Below are positions 11,701-23,329 of a stretch of DNA of 64,000 nucleotides, in pieces. The notes under the pieces are model-generated. The model did not search any database and was not told the origin of the DNA. It saw only the letters and a list, made by a program, of their open reading frames with translations. Positions within the stretch are counted from its first letter, which is position 1; the number at the start of each line of letters is the position of its first letter. The stretch is from Atopsyche davidsoni (lineage: Eukaryota; Arthropoda; Insecta; Trichoptera; Hydrobiosidae): NCBI GenBank assembly GCA_022113835.1, contig JAILWY010000009.1:781501-845500 (forward strand), given 5' to 3'. A program made the translations under genes and the position numbers.

Positions 11701-13560
11701 ATATTTTCAAACAAAGCGAAACTTAAATCTTTCCTTTTCATGCAGATATTTATGTAATAATATATTTGAGTCATTTATTAAGAGTCTGGGTAAACCATGG
11801 TTGGAATTGAACAGTTAATTTTAGAAATATTTTCAAAGACACGTCGCTGGCAGTAGTTATGGAATTGGTGCATTATTTAATAATAAAATTGAAGATGTTA
11901 GGCCATCAAAACTTATTGGAGTAGTTTTATTAAATTGTTTTTCTCATTTGTATGGGGTTAATAGGTCGTTGCAGAATATTGGGTCAGTAATGTGATAATT
12001 AAATATCAGAAAAGTAATGTAAAACTATATAATACGGAATACTCAAACCGTTTGTAGTATCATTAGGAAAATCATAACACATTGTTCCGGTATTTACAAT
12101 AACACTATATATTTAATTATATATGAACTAACAAATATCTAAAAAATTAATTAAAAAAAAAAACTATGATATATTTTAAAAGGTTTGTATGTGTATTTGT
12201 TATAAAATAAAATATAAATGAAATTTTTATTTTAAAAAATGTACCCAAAAGTAAATTAAAACCCTACCTTGTTGCAATTATATACTAAAACCATAAAAAT
12301 TACTCAAAATAAAGGAATGCTATTGGCTGATTGATAATCGGTTACAAACGATGTTGCTGCGTATTTAGCAGGCTTTATTTTTTGCTTTATTTAAAGGTTA
12401 ATTATCTATAAGCGATTAAGAAGATACTTTGTCGAAGATAAATTTATCATATTGTTTGAGTGATTGAAAGTTTAATGGTCACATGGATAGTAATAGTATT
12501 GTAAATTTATACAATTCTATTAAAATATGTTGACCACAGAAGCAAAATAACATTTTATGCAATATATATATATATATGTTATTATTGATAACATTCCATG
12601 CCTATTTTAATTATATGGCAACTTTTAGACCTTCGTTTTTTTCTTTATTTTTTCACCCGAACGGACAAGTTCTCTACAAAAGCCTAGCAGCATTCACACA
12701 GACTGGGACAATTTCAGTCATTGGCCCACCTTCGGCACTGCGGCCCGACTTCCAGGAAGAAAGGCCGGCAAGGAACAAAGCGCCCTCAGCTTATCCTAAC
12801 AGATGACAGACTTTGACATATTTTCACTTAAGTTATTGGATTTGCCGGCCGCACAATGGGATGCAGTTAACTCTGACGCTAAACGGTTTAACGGGATTAT
12901 GCCGAGACGGGGGCTATTGTAGGCAGATGCATTCAGATAAGGACGCATTCGACTTATCGCCTCACTTTACTGTCACTAATTACAAGTAATAGCAACCAAA
13001 CGTACTGCCATCATTTATACTTCCTTTAAAAGAATATTGGAAATTATTCAGTAAGTTTGCTATAGAAGTGTACTTGGATTTATCTACGCAAACACTTTCT
13101 ACCGAAAGTGTACAGATGTGATCTCTATACAGTAAGTTTCGAAATTATAAAAGCGAAATTCAAGCTTTGACTAATATAATGAACTGTAAAACGTTTGAAT
13201 AAAAAAATACTCGTTGATACATTTTTAAAAAAGTGTATGCCAAAAAAAAATCAACCCACAAATATTTTTTATTTTTTTCAAATTTAAAACAATTGTATTA
13301 TTTATAATTTGAAATAATAAATAAACTGTTTAACATTAGTTAAAAATACTTTTAATTTACATTAATTAAAACGTTAGATGTAACTATGCCAATAAAATTA
13401 ATTTTGAAAAAATATTTTGTATTCTGAGATGATTTAGGATTTTATGTGATATTTTATATTAAATAGACTGTTAGGTGTTCTTTAAAACTAATAAATGATC
13501 TTTGCCCATAATTTTTCTTACCAAGTCAATCTGTATACAGTCTTATATATTTTTTACCAA
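8750..13560. other. AT-rich intergenic DNA, no gene recognised
   Basis: Mostly AT-rich, with moderate-GC patches at 10680-10810, 11010-11090 and 12690-12960. I found no supportable exon, RNA gene or element boundary. A short (AT)n run lies at about 12563-12578. Confidence 0.5.
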
Positions 13561-13562
13561 TA

Positions 13563-13970
13563 CAGTAATACCCCGCTTTACGCGACCCCGTTATGCGCGG
13601 TTTCACTATAACGCCAAATTCAAATTTCGCGTTAAAATGCCTCGCATTACGCGAATTTCTTATTTGAGAATGTGTATGAACATAATGTAGTCATTGACTT
13701 CTCTTAACAATTAAAAACAGCGTTGGGTGTTATGAACGTATTTTAAAAGAACGTAAAAGAAACGCTTCTCAAAAGACAATAGATGTGTTTTTCAGTAAAA
13801 ATAGCATAATGTGTTCTTAGAATTAAAGTGATTGATTCAAATGATTCGTATTTTTTTGTATTAAGTTTTGACTATGTATGTATATTTAATCGTAAACCTC
13901 GATATAAGCGAATTTCACTTAACGCAATTTTTTCCGGAACGCATCCCTCGCGTCAAGCGGTGTATTACTG
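13563..13970. mobile_element. Tigger/pogo-like MITE, copy 1
   Basis: The 408-bp element is flanked by TA dinucleotides (13561-13562, 13971-13972). Its terminal inverted repeats are CAGTAATACCCCGCTTTACG and, from the other end, CAGTAATACACCGCTTGACG. TA target duplication and CAGTAATACC-type termini are typical of the Tc1/mariner superfamily, pogo/Tigger branch. There is no transposase frame, so it is non-autonomous. A second copy in reverse orientation lies at 63334-63735. Confidence 0.8.
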
Positions 13971-13982
13971 TATATTACTTAT

Positions 13983-14139
13983 ATGATTAGGCACATTAGT
14001 TCATACATAGAAGATGATTTAAAGAAACTCTCAGAAAAATATCATCGTGATTTGTGTGGGATCACGTGAAATTACGATGATATTTTTCTGAGAGTTTCTT
14101 TAAATCATCTTTTATGTATGAACTAATGTGCCTAATCAT
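13983..14139. repeat. near-perfect 66-bp inverted repeat
   Basis: Arms 13983-14048 and 14074-14139 are reverse complements at 65 of 66 positions and are separated by 25 bp. The arms contain the AAGAAACTCTCAGAAAAATA segment found in the SINE-like copies near 8.6 and 49.2 kb, so this looks like two head-to-head copies of that SINE 3' region. It starts 10 bp after the Tigger-like MITE's flanking TA. A transcript would form a long hairpin. Confidence 0.85.
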
Positions 14140-14460
14140 ATTAGTAATAATATAATTAACCCGTAATGGGTAATAAATACGCATCTGATTGACGTTTAAT
14201 AAAAAAATCGACATATGTATTACTGTACAATATTTTTTTAGTCTATGCATCCCCTGGTGCTAAAGCAACCCTAGAATTACGTATATTAATCCAAAAATCT
14301 AAGTTCAAAGATGTTTTTTGGTGTCAAATGCTCTGAATGACACCCTATCAATAACACGTGCAGCCCCAGCGGGCGCCCGGGCGGGGAGGCCCGAGAGCCG
14401 GCGCTAGTGTCATCACCAGGCAGGTGCGCTCGCTGGCAGGGGCTCCGCAGGTATGCGGTC

Positions 14461-14507
14461 CAGGTCCAGGCCCAGGCCCAGGCCCAGATCCAGGCCCAGG
14501 CCCAGGC
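14461..14507. repeat. 6-bp minisatellite (CCAGGC)n
   Basis: Tandem CCAGGC/CCAGAT/CCAGGT hexamers lie within a GC-rich patch (14350-14610). They create long Gly-Pro or Gln-Ala open frames in several readings, which I attribute to the repeat. Confidence 0.8.
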
Positions 14508-14619
14508 CGGGCGGCCGCGCAAACAAGGCGAAATGACTGGGTCAGAAATCCCCAGGCATCGACTCCGCCCCCGCCCGCTGCCTGTCGTGCTGTGTCCGAC
14601 TGCGTTCATGCTCTCAAGG

Positions 14620-16742
14620 CAGGTTTCATTGGTATTTTTGTTTATAATTGCACATTTTATTTAAAATATTTATGAATTCGTTTGCGTCCCCTAGAACGTT
14701 TTTAATTTTTTTTGCATTTAAAATTAAGTTTTCTAAATTTTACTTAAATCTGAAATTGACGCAAAAAGTTTGTTTTTTTAAATATTTTAATAGGATAATT
14801 ATAAATAATGAAAGCTTTAATACTATGATAGCTTCAAATACTCTCGACTCGGTGGTTTGTATGATTATGAGATTTATATTTGTATTTACATTTCTGTCAT
14901 TTTTAACACAGAGTTATTTATAAAAAACTATTTGAACTTCAAACGCGTTTTATTGAAAATGTATTGACCATTAACCGTTTATAATAAAATAAACATTAAG
15001 AACGACCATTGAATTGAAATAACATTTCAACTTTTAAACATAATTATTTAATATCTCGCCATGTGCCACGAGTGTGAGAGCGCAGTGTTAGAGGTTCTGA
15101 AAATGACACAAAAATCTGTTACTGCGCAAGGCTCTAGGACTGGCATTGCCGTGCAGGAGGTCTCAACCTTTTTCCAATCTAGTAAATATTTTGTTAACTA
15201 TTGTTTATTGTACAATCGACCAGGCATACCTGTATTTGATTTAATACACAAGTGATTATTTTTATATTGTTAGTTTAAACAACATGGCAATAGTAGAAAT
15301 AAAAGTTAAAAATTATAAAACTCAAAGAGGAATGCTTGATTCAATATGTGCCTATAATTTAGATAGAATAAACACATGTTTTATATCGAGAATTTAACGT
15401 ACTTTTATTTTGGGTGGCAAAACAAATGCGAGTAAATGATAATAAAAATAGAAGTTCATTCATAATTCAATTAAAATAAGTCAAACTTTATGAAAATACA
15501 AGTTCATTTAAAATAATACCGAATTTTTGATAGAAAGGACAAAAAATATAATTGTTTACATTAAAAATAAATTATATTAGTACTGTGAATTCACTCATAA
15601 ATTAATTTTCGAATATTTAATCTTTACAATTGTTAAGTAATGTTAAACAATTTTTTTTCCATGACTAGTTCCAGTTAACAGATACTCAATCACATAATAT
15701 CGATTGATACAGTTAGAGTTCTGGGACTTATTTGTTTTTAAAGGTAGCCTTAATATATCCCAAAAAACATTTTGGTAGTACAATTAGTATCAAATATAAT
15801 TTGGGAAAAGTAAATTTATTTCTATTAAAACAGTTACGTTTCATAACGATAGGAGAAAACCATTTTTTGAAATGTTAATATTTTGTTATGGGTCAAAATA
15901 TAAATAATTAGAATCTATTAAAATAACGATAAACATTGAAAGACCCCTGGCTGACTGGAGATGTGGAGCCGCGCTGGTTGCAGGTATGACAGTGGAAGAA
16001 TCGAAGGAATTAGCAAAGATGGATGAGGCCGCTCGGGATGAGTGCCTCTGCCAGGGCCGCACTGCCCCGCACGACAATAGGTGATGGATATAAATTATCA
16101 AATATATTGAAATATATACTTAAATCCTATCTTATTTTTTCACGCATAAATGAAAGAGTTTAGAGAGATACAAACACTTCTTAAATGTAAATCCAACCAT
16201 ATGATTTGGCACTGCATAAGCAATTCTTTATAATGTGTATTTTCGTAGATGACGAGTCATCGGACGATTCGGTATTGGTACTAGGACCATCTTTAATTTT
16301 GAATAAGGTTTATAGATTAACAACCTACAGTCAATATTAAAAAAATATTTATTAAATACATACGTTACTTTTGGTATTAATACAATGAGTCGAAAAATTG
16401 GCTATTAAAGCAATTTATTTTTGTGTGTTTACTATATATATATATATTTCTTAGTTCGCCTCTAGTCATCCATTTCGGCAGTATGGCGTATGGGATAGAT
16501 ATCCCATTATAGGCAGGGCCGAGACAGGAGATGATCGGCGGATAGGCGCGGATTCCCGGAATCACGGTCGAGGTTTAGCTCTACCTGGCAGGAGTCAACT
16601 TCAGCAGTCCACACCGCCCGAGCAGCGTCACGACTACCAATCCACCCACTCAGTCATTTGTACTGGGGCTGAAGATCAGTCACGCATCAACTGTCAACGA
16701 GCAGTCAGCGAATCAGCGGCTTGATGTTTTGTTATTACTCAT
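14620..16742. other. AT-rich intergenic DNA
   Basis: No element boundary or firm gene seen. A possible internal exon at 15943-16080 is listed separately, and a GC-richer patch at 16450-16720 holds no supportable exon. Confidence 0.45.
15943..16080 (+). CDS. possible isolated internal exon, unidentified
   Basis: A GC-richer block bounded by AAAG (possible acceptor at 15941-15942) and AATAG|GTGATG (possible donor at 16081) stays open for 45 codons. It includes MTVEESKELAKMDEAARDEC, which looks like a helix-rich protein segment. No polypyrimidine tract precedes it, neighbouring exons are not visible and 45 open codons can occur by chance. I do not recognise the protein. Confidence 0.15.
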
Positions 16743-16920
16743 GATAAATAAGATAACTTTTAAAATTAAACTGGTTTAATTTTGCATCTGATGATGACCA
16801 GGTGAATGGTCGAAACCAGTCATGCGATAAATCAAATAAAACTCACGTGAAGCATTTAGTAATCTTATTTATCATGAATATGGATCTTCACCAAACTAAT
16901 GCCTTGTCCCTAAACAAAAT
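16743..16920 (+). mobile_element. hammerhead-bearing retroposon, family A, copy 2, with 13-bp target duplication
   Basis: TGTTATTACTCAT occurs at 16730-16742 and again at 16921-16933, directly flanking the 178-bp unit. The unit holds a hammerhead motif (16783-16826) and the family tail ending ATGCCTTGTCCCTAAAC. GATAAATAAGAT near the start is inverted near the end (ATCTTATTTATC), a fold-back arrangement. The perfect 13-bp duplication marks it as an integrated unit and fits target-primed reverse transcription. Confidence 0.8.
16783..16826 (+). ncRNA. predicted hammerhead ribozyme with covarying stem II
   Basis: CTGATGA and GAAA cores are intact. Stem II is GACCA-GGTGAA-TGGTC, one base pair shorter than the 6-bp stem in other copies. 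Both arms lost a base, so pairing is kept. Stem I is TGCAT/ATGCG (last pair G-U) and the cleavage triplet is the canonical GTC. The symmetrical change between copies is the best evidence here that the fold was selected. Confidence 0.7.
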
Positions 16921-16933
16921 TGTTATTACTCAT

Positions 16934-19900
16934 TGAGATTTGTGCTATATATTATATACTTATTCCCATTTTGATTATTGTAATTTATATATACACATAT
17001 TGGTTATAAGAGTTTTTATAACTGATATCCTATTTCCGGTTTGCATAAACTGAACCCTACCCTTGTATATTTTCCGACTTTGAAGCATGCAAACTAAGGT
17101 AATCATAATATTAAAATTAAGTTATGGCATCTTGGAAAACGGAGTTTATATTCAATATGTTTATTAACTTTAGCAAATGATTCTTCAAGAGGTAACTTTT
17201 AGAGACGTGACAACTTAAAAATATTCTTAGGGCTGTATTTGTTTCAAAATTATTTTTGTAAATCAACAGAAATTAAAATTCTGGCTACCAAAAAGCAATT
17301 GCGTAAAACTATTAATTTTCACCAGAGTAAAACATTTTTTTAGTAATAATTAAAACATTTAAAATATCACAATGTTTGTGACGCAGTCCTCTTTGGCGAT
17401 TTTAAATTTTACTTGTCTGTCTTGAAAAGGTATCCTGCACGCTACTTTTCTATTGTGTTTGCCCTTGGGGTTCTCTTTCCCTTGCAAAGTAAAGCAAAGC
17501 CGACAATTTTTGGTAAATTTAACAATTTTGAAACTCGGGGGTGAGCGAGTGTAAAGGAAAGGATACAAATAAAAAATACACAAAGCAAGTCATTCAAATA
17601 CAATACAAGGTGTTTGTGATGAAATAAAGATCACAAATTTACAGAAACTTTTTGCACTATTTTATATTTAAAATATGCGTAGATAATGTTATTATTTTGA
17701 GATTTAGATTTTATGGGCAAAAATAAAACAGTTATTTTATAAATCAAATTAGCAAAATACGTTTATTTACAGAACATATTTAAATTTTACTGTGTGCTAC
17801 TGAATATGAATATGGTTGTTCAAAATGTAGTGATTTTTTAAAATAAGCACATATATTTAAATATAAACTTAGTAACTGTAATTTTTTCATTTATTAACAT
17901 GACAATTAATGCATGCTCTTATTATAAAAACTTGCCACACTTTAACAACAGAAAAATAACAATAATTTTGACAGCTTAACAATTTATATAAGTAATATTA
18001 AAACTTTAAATCTTTGATATTTAACTTCAAACTAATTTCATGTCATTTCATCAATATTATTATTTTTTAAATATTTTTATAAATTTTTTTTTTGCTTTAT
18101 TGTTGAGTAAGTTTTTTAAATAATTTAAATAAATATAATTTACATAAAAAAATCCAACTTAGAACAAATACATAAAAAAAAAAAATATTCAGAAATAACA
18201 AGAATTGTTCTGTTTTATTTATAAATTAAAATAAATAACAAAAAAACATATTTATTGGTTACATCAGCTTTCATAAATTCATATTTTCCAAAATCCAATC
18301 TTCTCAGCCTTGTTGGGTGCAAAATAATATCTGTATATCTACAAATGACTATCTGTAAATATGAAGCACTTACCTGGCAGATTAACGGCCACTTATCTCT
18401 CTCTACCTGGCAATCACCTGATAAATATATAAATACTCTACTCGTCTTCTTGTACATACTAAAATCTAAAACTTTTTTAAAAATATTTGCATACTTACAA
18501 AAATAATGTAAGATATTACATTAACATCATTCAGTGTATTATTAGTTGTGTAAAGATGTGGTTGTTTAGTTTATATTAAGTTTTATGTCCAGTATAAATA
18601 TTCCCATAAGTCGTAATTTGAAATAAAGATTCTGTACTAAAGAAAAAGTGCTCTCACTGCCTGAGTTATAAATCTTTAGGTTTAATGTAATGTAATTATA
18701 ATAATTGTATTTTTATTTATTTTGATATGGACGAGTATCTTTTTTCCCTTAAAAACATCTGTTTACAAGTATCATCAGAAAAAAAAATCTCTTTTGATAA
18801 CAATATTACTAAAAATTACGTCAACATAACCTTGCTAGTTCCATAAAAAATAAATGTATGTGGTGATTTTGATAAATTTTTCACTATTATTTTTAATATG
18901 TGATTGTGAAGATTCTGAAGTCAAATGATAATAATATTACAATAGATTATCGCAAATTATTATTTCTACGTATCAGTTAGTTGAGAGTTATTATACTTTA
19001 AAATAAATTGAATGTAGATTATCTTGGTTTGTCTGTTAATCAAACGATAACATAAAATAAGAATTGTAAATGTAACTCAAAAAGTAAGCTAATTATTGCG
19101 CCTACTAAAAATGATCATACCACTGTACGTACATTTCAGTAAATTAAATCGTATGCTTTTAAATTCCCAAGGCGCAAAGCAGCACACCGTCTAAGTAAAA
19201 TTGAGGCTTCGGTTATTTTGTAAGCAAATTTATATTCAATTCAAGCCTGGTATTATACGACAGAGACCTCGCCTCGCGCTTGATAGCCATTTTAGAATTC
19301 TCGTTGATACGATCGCAGCCCGCAAGGTCCGCTGATCAATACGGAGTGTAGACAGCAGACATTATCTTCACAAATTTGGCGGCCGTATTGTCTAGTTGTC
19401 TATTATAAAGGGTGGACCGTCTTAATTTAGCTTTCTGACGGAGAGCCTCCGACGACGTTACCTGAACGTAGGGATGCGAACCAGTCCAGCTTACCTTTCA
19501 ATTTTCTGACGTTATTAATTTTTAATAAGCATAGTAAAATGCTTGGAGCAACTATAATATGAAATTGTATTAACGATGGATAATATTTAGAATAATTAGA
19601 TTATTATTCAATAGATAATATTCTAATTATTCTAATTAGATTAGATAATTAGATTAGATTTGATAACATTATGATCCCAAAAAATGTAACTTTATCTAAA
19701 CGTCGACTTTATTGCCATCTAAATATTTTTAGATGATAATAAAGCATTTTTAGGTTACGATTATGAAAACTTATTTTATTTAAATAAGAAATGGTATGTA
19801 TATTGACAAAGTGTTTTAACTGATTCTATTTTTTTCATTTTTAACTATCACTTTTATTGATGTATTTTTTAAATTTCAGTAATACAAAAAAATTGTATAT

Positions 19901-21600
19901 TTTTAAATTTTCAAAAAAGAATGCAAAGTTCTAATTTAATTATTAAAAAAGAATGTTAGTTGTAAAAATATTCTTTAAATGAGTAAAGCATAAGTTAAAT
20001 TTACAGAATAAGTATTTATAAACAATTTTTTGAAAGAAATAATTGTGAAACTCCATGACTGTCTTTATGAATAAGAGAAAAAAAATGTGACCAAATATAC
20101 GTTTCGTAAAGTAAATAATTATTAACATTAAATCAAAACCTTTATTAGGGTAGCTAGTCCCAGCAGTATCGGTATAAAGGAACTCTCCTTCAGTCCGGAG
20201 CGGCGCCTGATAAAGTCAATCATCTCCGAGGGTTACAGGGGCTGGGGGGTTCCCTGCCTCCTTGCCACCCCTTGTCCGCCCTCCCCACCCTCGGCTCGGG
20301 CCTTTATTCCTTAGCACTCCACTAACCGGTACCCGTCAGGACATCAGAAGACACCCCAGATGAATGTGAAGTCTGCACGACAACAGACAGCCGCAGGATG
20401 TCTACTCCCAGTTTACTTATGTCTCATGTTGTAATACGAATAATGCGTACAAGTTTTCGCTACAGATAGACCGGTTTAATGTTGTAAAGACTTGCAAGTT
20501 GTGAATGTCAAACCGAAGGGAATGCGGTACGTACTTTGTGATTAAATTAACAAAAGATCACGTTTACAGAAAAGCTTTATCTCGGCGTACGAGACTACAA
20601 TACTCCATTGGCCAGAATATTACTTAATATCTGATGTTATGCGAACAAGAGAGCAAGTTGAATGAGTATGATAAGGAGTCTCAAGACAACCAAATAATTA
20701 TAGTATTTAAATTTGATTTAAGTATTAAGATATTATATATTATTCACTTAAGTATGTTATAATACATGCGATTTATATTATCATATTTATACATATATAA
20801 ATATATATAAATTTTTAATACATGTATAATTACCAATTAGAGGTTCGGTACTGGTTATTGAGTTGTTATTTTATTAAAAGGAATAAGTTTGTTATATGAA
20901 ACTCTAAGCTAACGAAAGGACATTTTATATAGCATGTATACGCACGTAACCAGAAAATTAAATCATATCTACAAAAATAAGTCCTTGTTTGTTCCCGCGC
21001 TCCATTTCATATACACTTTTGTAGGGCTTCTTTGTGCGCGCCCAGGCAATCACTAGCCGATGGCTTTTAGGGCCCCTCGGGTTATAATCAAGCTAATTGA
21101 GTCAGTCGGTAATAGAACGTCTCGCATCGTTTCCAGCTCCGCCGTGACTCACTCGCCCAGATAAGTTGACTTCCGCCGGGCTCCTCAGGTATATCCGGAT
21201 TGAATACAGCCTCTGAGAGCGTCTGCCTTCCAGCCCGCCCACTGAAAAGCTTCTTCCATTTTCAGAATTAGATTGCAGGCGTTGGGTAACTGTGTTGAGT
21301 TGGAGCTTTGATGATTGTGAAAGCTTTCAACTTTGGGTATGTGATTATATTTTGATATCGCTTTTGTTTTGACTTATATCATCGGATTATAATCTTAAAA
21401 ATACACTTTTCTGTGTAAAATGAGAGAGTGTTGTAGTAAATTGATTATAAATGTGGAATGCTTAAAAGCACACAAAAAAACAAAATATTTAATCTTAGCT
21501 AATTAAAAATAATAAACGTATTTAATAAACAATATGATTTATATATACTGAAAAATATTAGTTTTTATCAATCGTTTAACGCCAGTAAGACAATATTTGA
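16934..21600. other. AT-rich intergenic DNA
   Basis: Contains GC-richer islands at 19250-19480, 20150-20430 and 21000-21260 without a supportable exon. Locally repetitive ATTAGATTAGATAATTAG-type sequence with inverted pairs lies at about 19590-19665. No gene recognised. Confidence 0.5.
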
Positions 21601-21615
21601 CCGATGAGACACTAT

Positions 21616-21872
21616 ATTCAATATTTTTGACAGACATTACTCTGTAAAATTCCATTTGAATATTTTGAATAATATACTTTTGTGAGTTTTCCACATGTTT
21701 AATTTGATTGGTGAACGGTTTTGCCAACCTTTCACGTTGGCATTATCAAACGAAGAGCTTTCATTTGAAAATGCCAACTTATTAAAAAACTTCATTTGAT
21801 AGTGCCAAAATTGATCACCAATAAAATTAAACACGTAGAAAAATCACAAAAGTATTTTATTTACAATATTCG
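21616..21872 (-). mobile_element. hammerhead-like retroposon, family B, copy 1
   Basis: Family B in reverse orientation: ATATTTTTGACAG, GGTGAACGGTTTTGCCAACC, the ribozyme-like centre with stem II GCCAAC/GTTGGC intact, then an inverted arm ending GTATTTTATTTAC. In this copy the GAAAC core is changed to CAAAAC on the ribozyme strand. Boundaries are approximate. Confidence 0.65.
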
Positions 21873-21967
21873 ATCTAAAATAACGATGTTCTAATGATGT
21901 CAGTGTAGCATCCATCCCTCAGAGCGAAGGATCGAACAGGAAACCCTCGATCAAGAGTCAGTGACCT

Positions 21968-22010
21968 TTTTTTTTTTTTTTTTTTTTTTTCCCCGTACCT
22001 AGGTTCACAT
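21968..22010 (-). mobile_element. 5'-truncated LINE-like insertion with 15-bp target duplication
   Basis: AAGAGTCAGTGACCT occurs at 21953-21967 and again at 22011-22025. Between them are 23 T then CCCCGTACCTAGGTTCACAT. Read on the minus strand this is a 20-nt 3' end followed by a 23-nt poly(A). A perfect target duplication plus an uninterrupted A-tail marks a retroposed, extremely 5'-truncated insert that is probably recent. The parent element is not in the window. Confidence 0.75.
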
Positions 22011-22101
22011 AAGAGTCAGTGACCTAACCATTTATCCAATAACCTAAATGGATAAAAGGTTAGGTCACGGTCAGGACAAAAAGCCAGGACAAGCGCCAAG
22101 C

Positions 22102-22205
22102 TTTTCGCCAACCTTTCACGTTGGCGAAAAGGTTGGCTAAAGTATTTTACTTAAATATATTAAAATGGAATTTCTCCAAGTACTCTCTGTCAAAAATATT
22201 GAATT
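22102..22205 (+). mobile_element. truncated family B retroposon, copy 2
   Basis: Stem II and its surroundings (TTCGCCAACCTTTCACGTTG) are followed directly by the family's right end, ending in AGTACTCTCTGTCAAAAATA and TTGAAT. The left arm is missing. Confidence 0.6.
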
Positions 22206-22901
22206 TCTTAAAAAGAGTTCGATTAAAATTTTCATAAATAAAATCTCATCATTATATAAGTGTATGATTTGTTTTATAAATTTATTTTACCTATTTCCTG
22301 ATTCATGTTGCTTTGTATTACATTAAATGTTGTTTTATATTCTACAAAAGTTACCTCTATAAATTTGATAATGAAGTACTTTTGATAATGCACTTAGATG
22401 TTTAGTAGAAGTTTTGTAAAATTAAAATATATTTGTCTATTTCATAATTTCAACCCACAATGCTTAGATGAACTTCGCTATTGTTTTATCGTAAGTAAAC
22501 ATAATATAGTATAATATTTTGTCAAATAAATCCAAAGTTTATTAACATAATTAAAACTACGGTTGCATTTCCACAAATTGCGTTCGAAGTAGTATGTTTC
22601 CAGTAACTCTCTATTAAAAGGAAACTCGCATATATTTCGGTATCTTTTGAGTGATCATTTCAGTACAAAAGAAGGACCCAGAGCATCTCTCGGAGCACCG
22701 TGCGGCATACAGTTGTCCAATTTTCTCAGCCGCGACTCGCACGGTACACGTACAGCCGGCAAACTATACCCGAACCGCGGAGATCGCAGACGGAACTTCA
22801 ACATATCATTAATCACAAGGAAAATTAATCAAGATAAGACCTGTACTAGTTTATTACCAGCGGATTCTCTTATTTGAATCATTTTTATCCTATAAATAAC
22901 T

Positions 22902-23119
22902 AATATTTTTGAATAAAATACTTGAGTGATTTTCCACATTTTTATTTTTATTAGTGACCGGTTTCGCCAACCTTTTACTCTGTTTGATAATGCCAACGTG
23001 AAAGGTTGGCGAAATCGGTCACTAATAAAAATAAAAATGTGGTAAATCACTCAAGTATTTTATTCAAAAATATTAAAATGGAATTCCACCAAGTACTCTC
23101 TGTCAAAAATATTGAATTT
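22902..23119 (+). mobile_element. family B retroposon, copy 3, head-to-head with 12-bp target duplication
   Basis: CTATAAATAACT at 22890-22901 is repeated at 23120-23131. Between them a left arm in reverse orientation (TACTTGAGTGATTTTCCACA...GTGACCGGTTTCGCCAACC) meets a forward copy with TTGATAA, stem II GCCAAC/GTTGGC and a GAAAT core, then the right end AGTACTCTCTGTCAAAAATA. The two arms are inverted repeats, so the whole element is a fold-back integrated as one unit. Confidence 0.8.
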
Positions 23120-23159
23120 CTATAAATAACTTATAATATATGTATGTAGATTGGCCGCG

Positions 23160-23262
23160 AGGTTCTGTATACCAATCCGGCTGAAGCAATTGTGGTGCAA
23201 TGATAAGCACACTTTCTTACCAAATGTTAAGTTCATGGTTCAAATCCATTTGTATTGACTTT
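23160..23262 (+). other. tRNA-like SINE head
   Basis: An A-box-like stretch (GTGGTGCAATGATAAGCAC) and a B box GGTTCAAATCC are spaced as in a tRNA, followed by an AT-rich tail and a (TA)n run. It lies 30 bp after a family B retroposon. I read it as a degenerate SINE. Confidence 0.4.
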
Positions 23263-23293
23263 TTTTACAATTTTAGAAATCCTATGAAAATAA

Positions 23294-23296
<3 letters not shown>

Positions 23297-23326
<30 letters not shown>
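23297..23326. repeat. (AT)n microsatellite
   Basis: Uninterrupted AT dinucleotides, directly downstream of a tRNA-like SINE head. Confidence 0.9.

Positions 23327-23329
<3 letters not shown>

Noticed and set aside
14286..14675. Three overlapping frames of 85-107 codons
   Set aside because: Driven by the CCAGGC minisatellite and surrounding GC-rich sequence.
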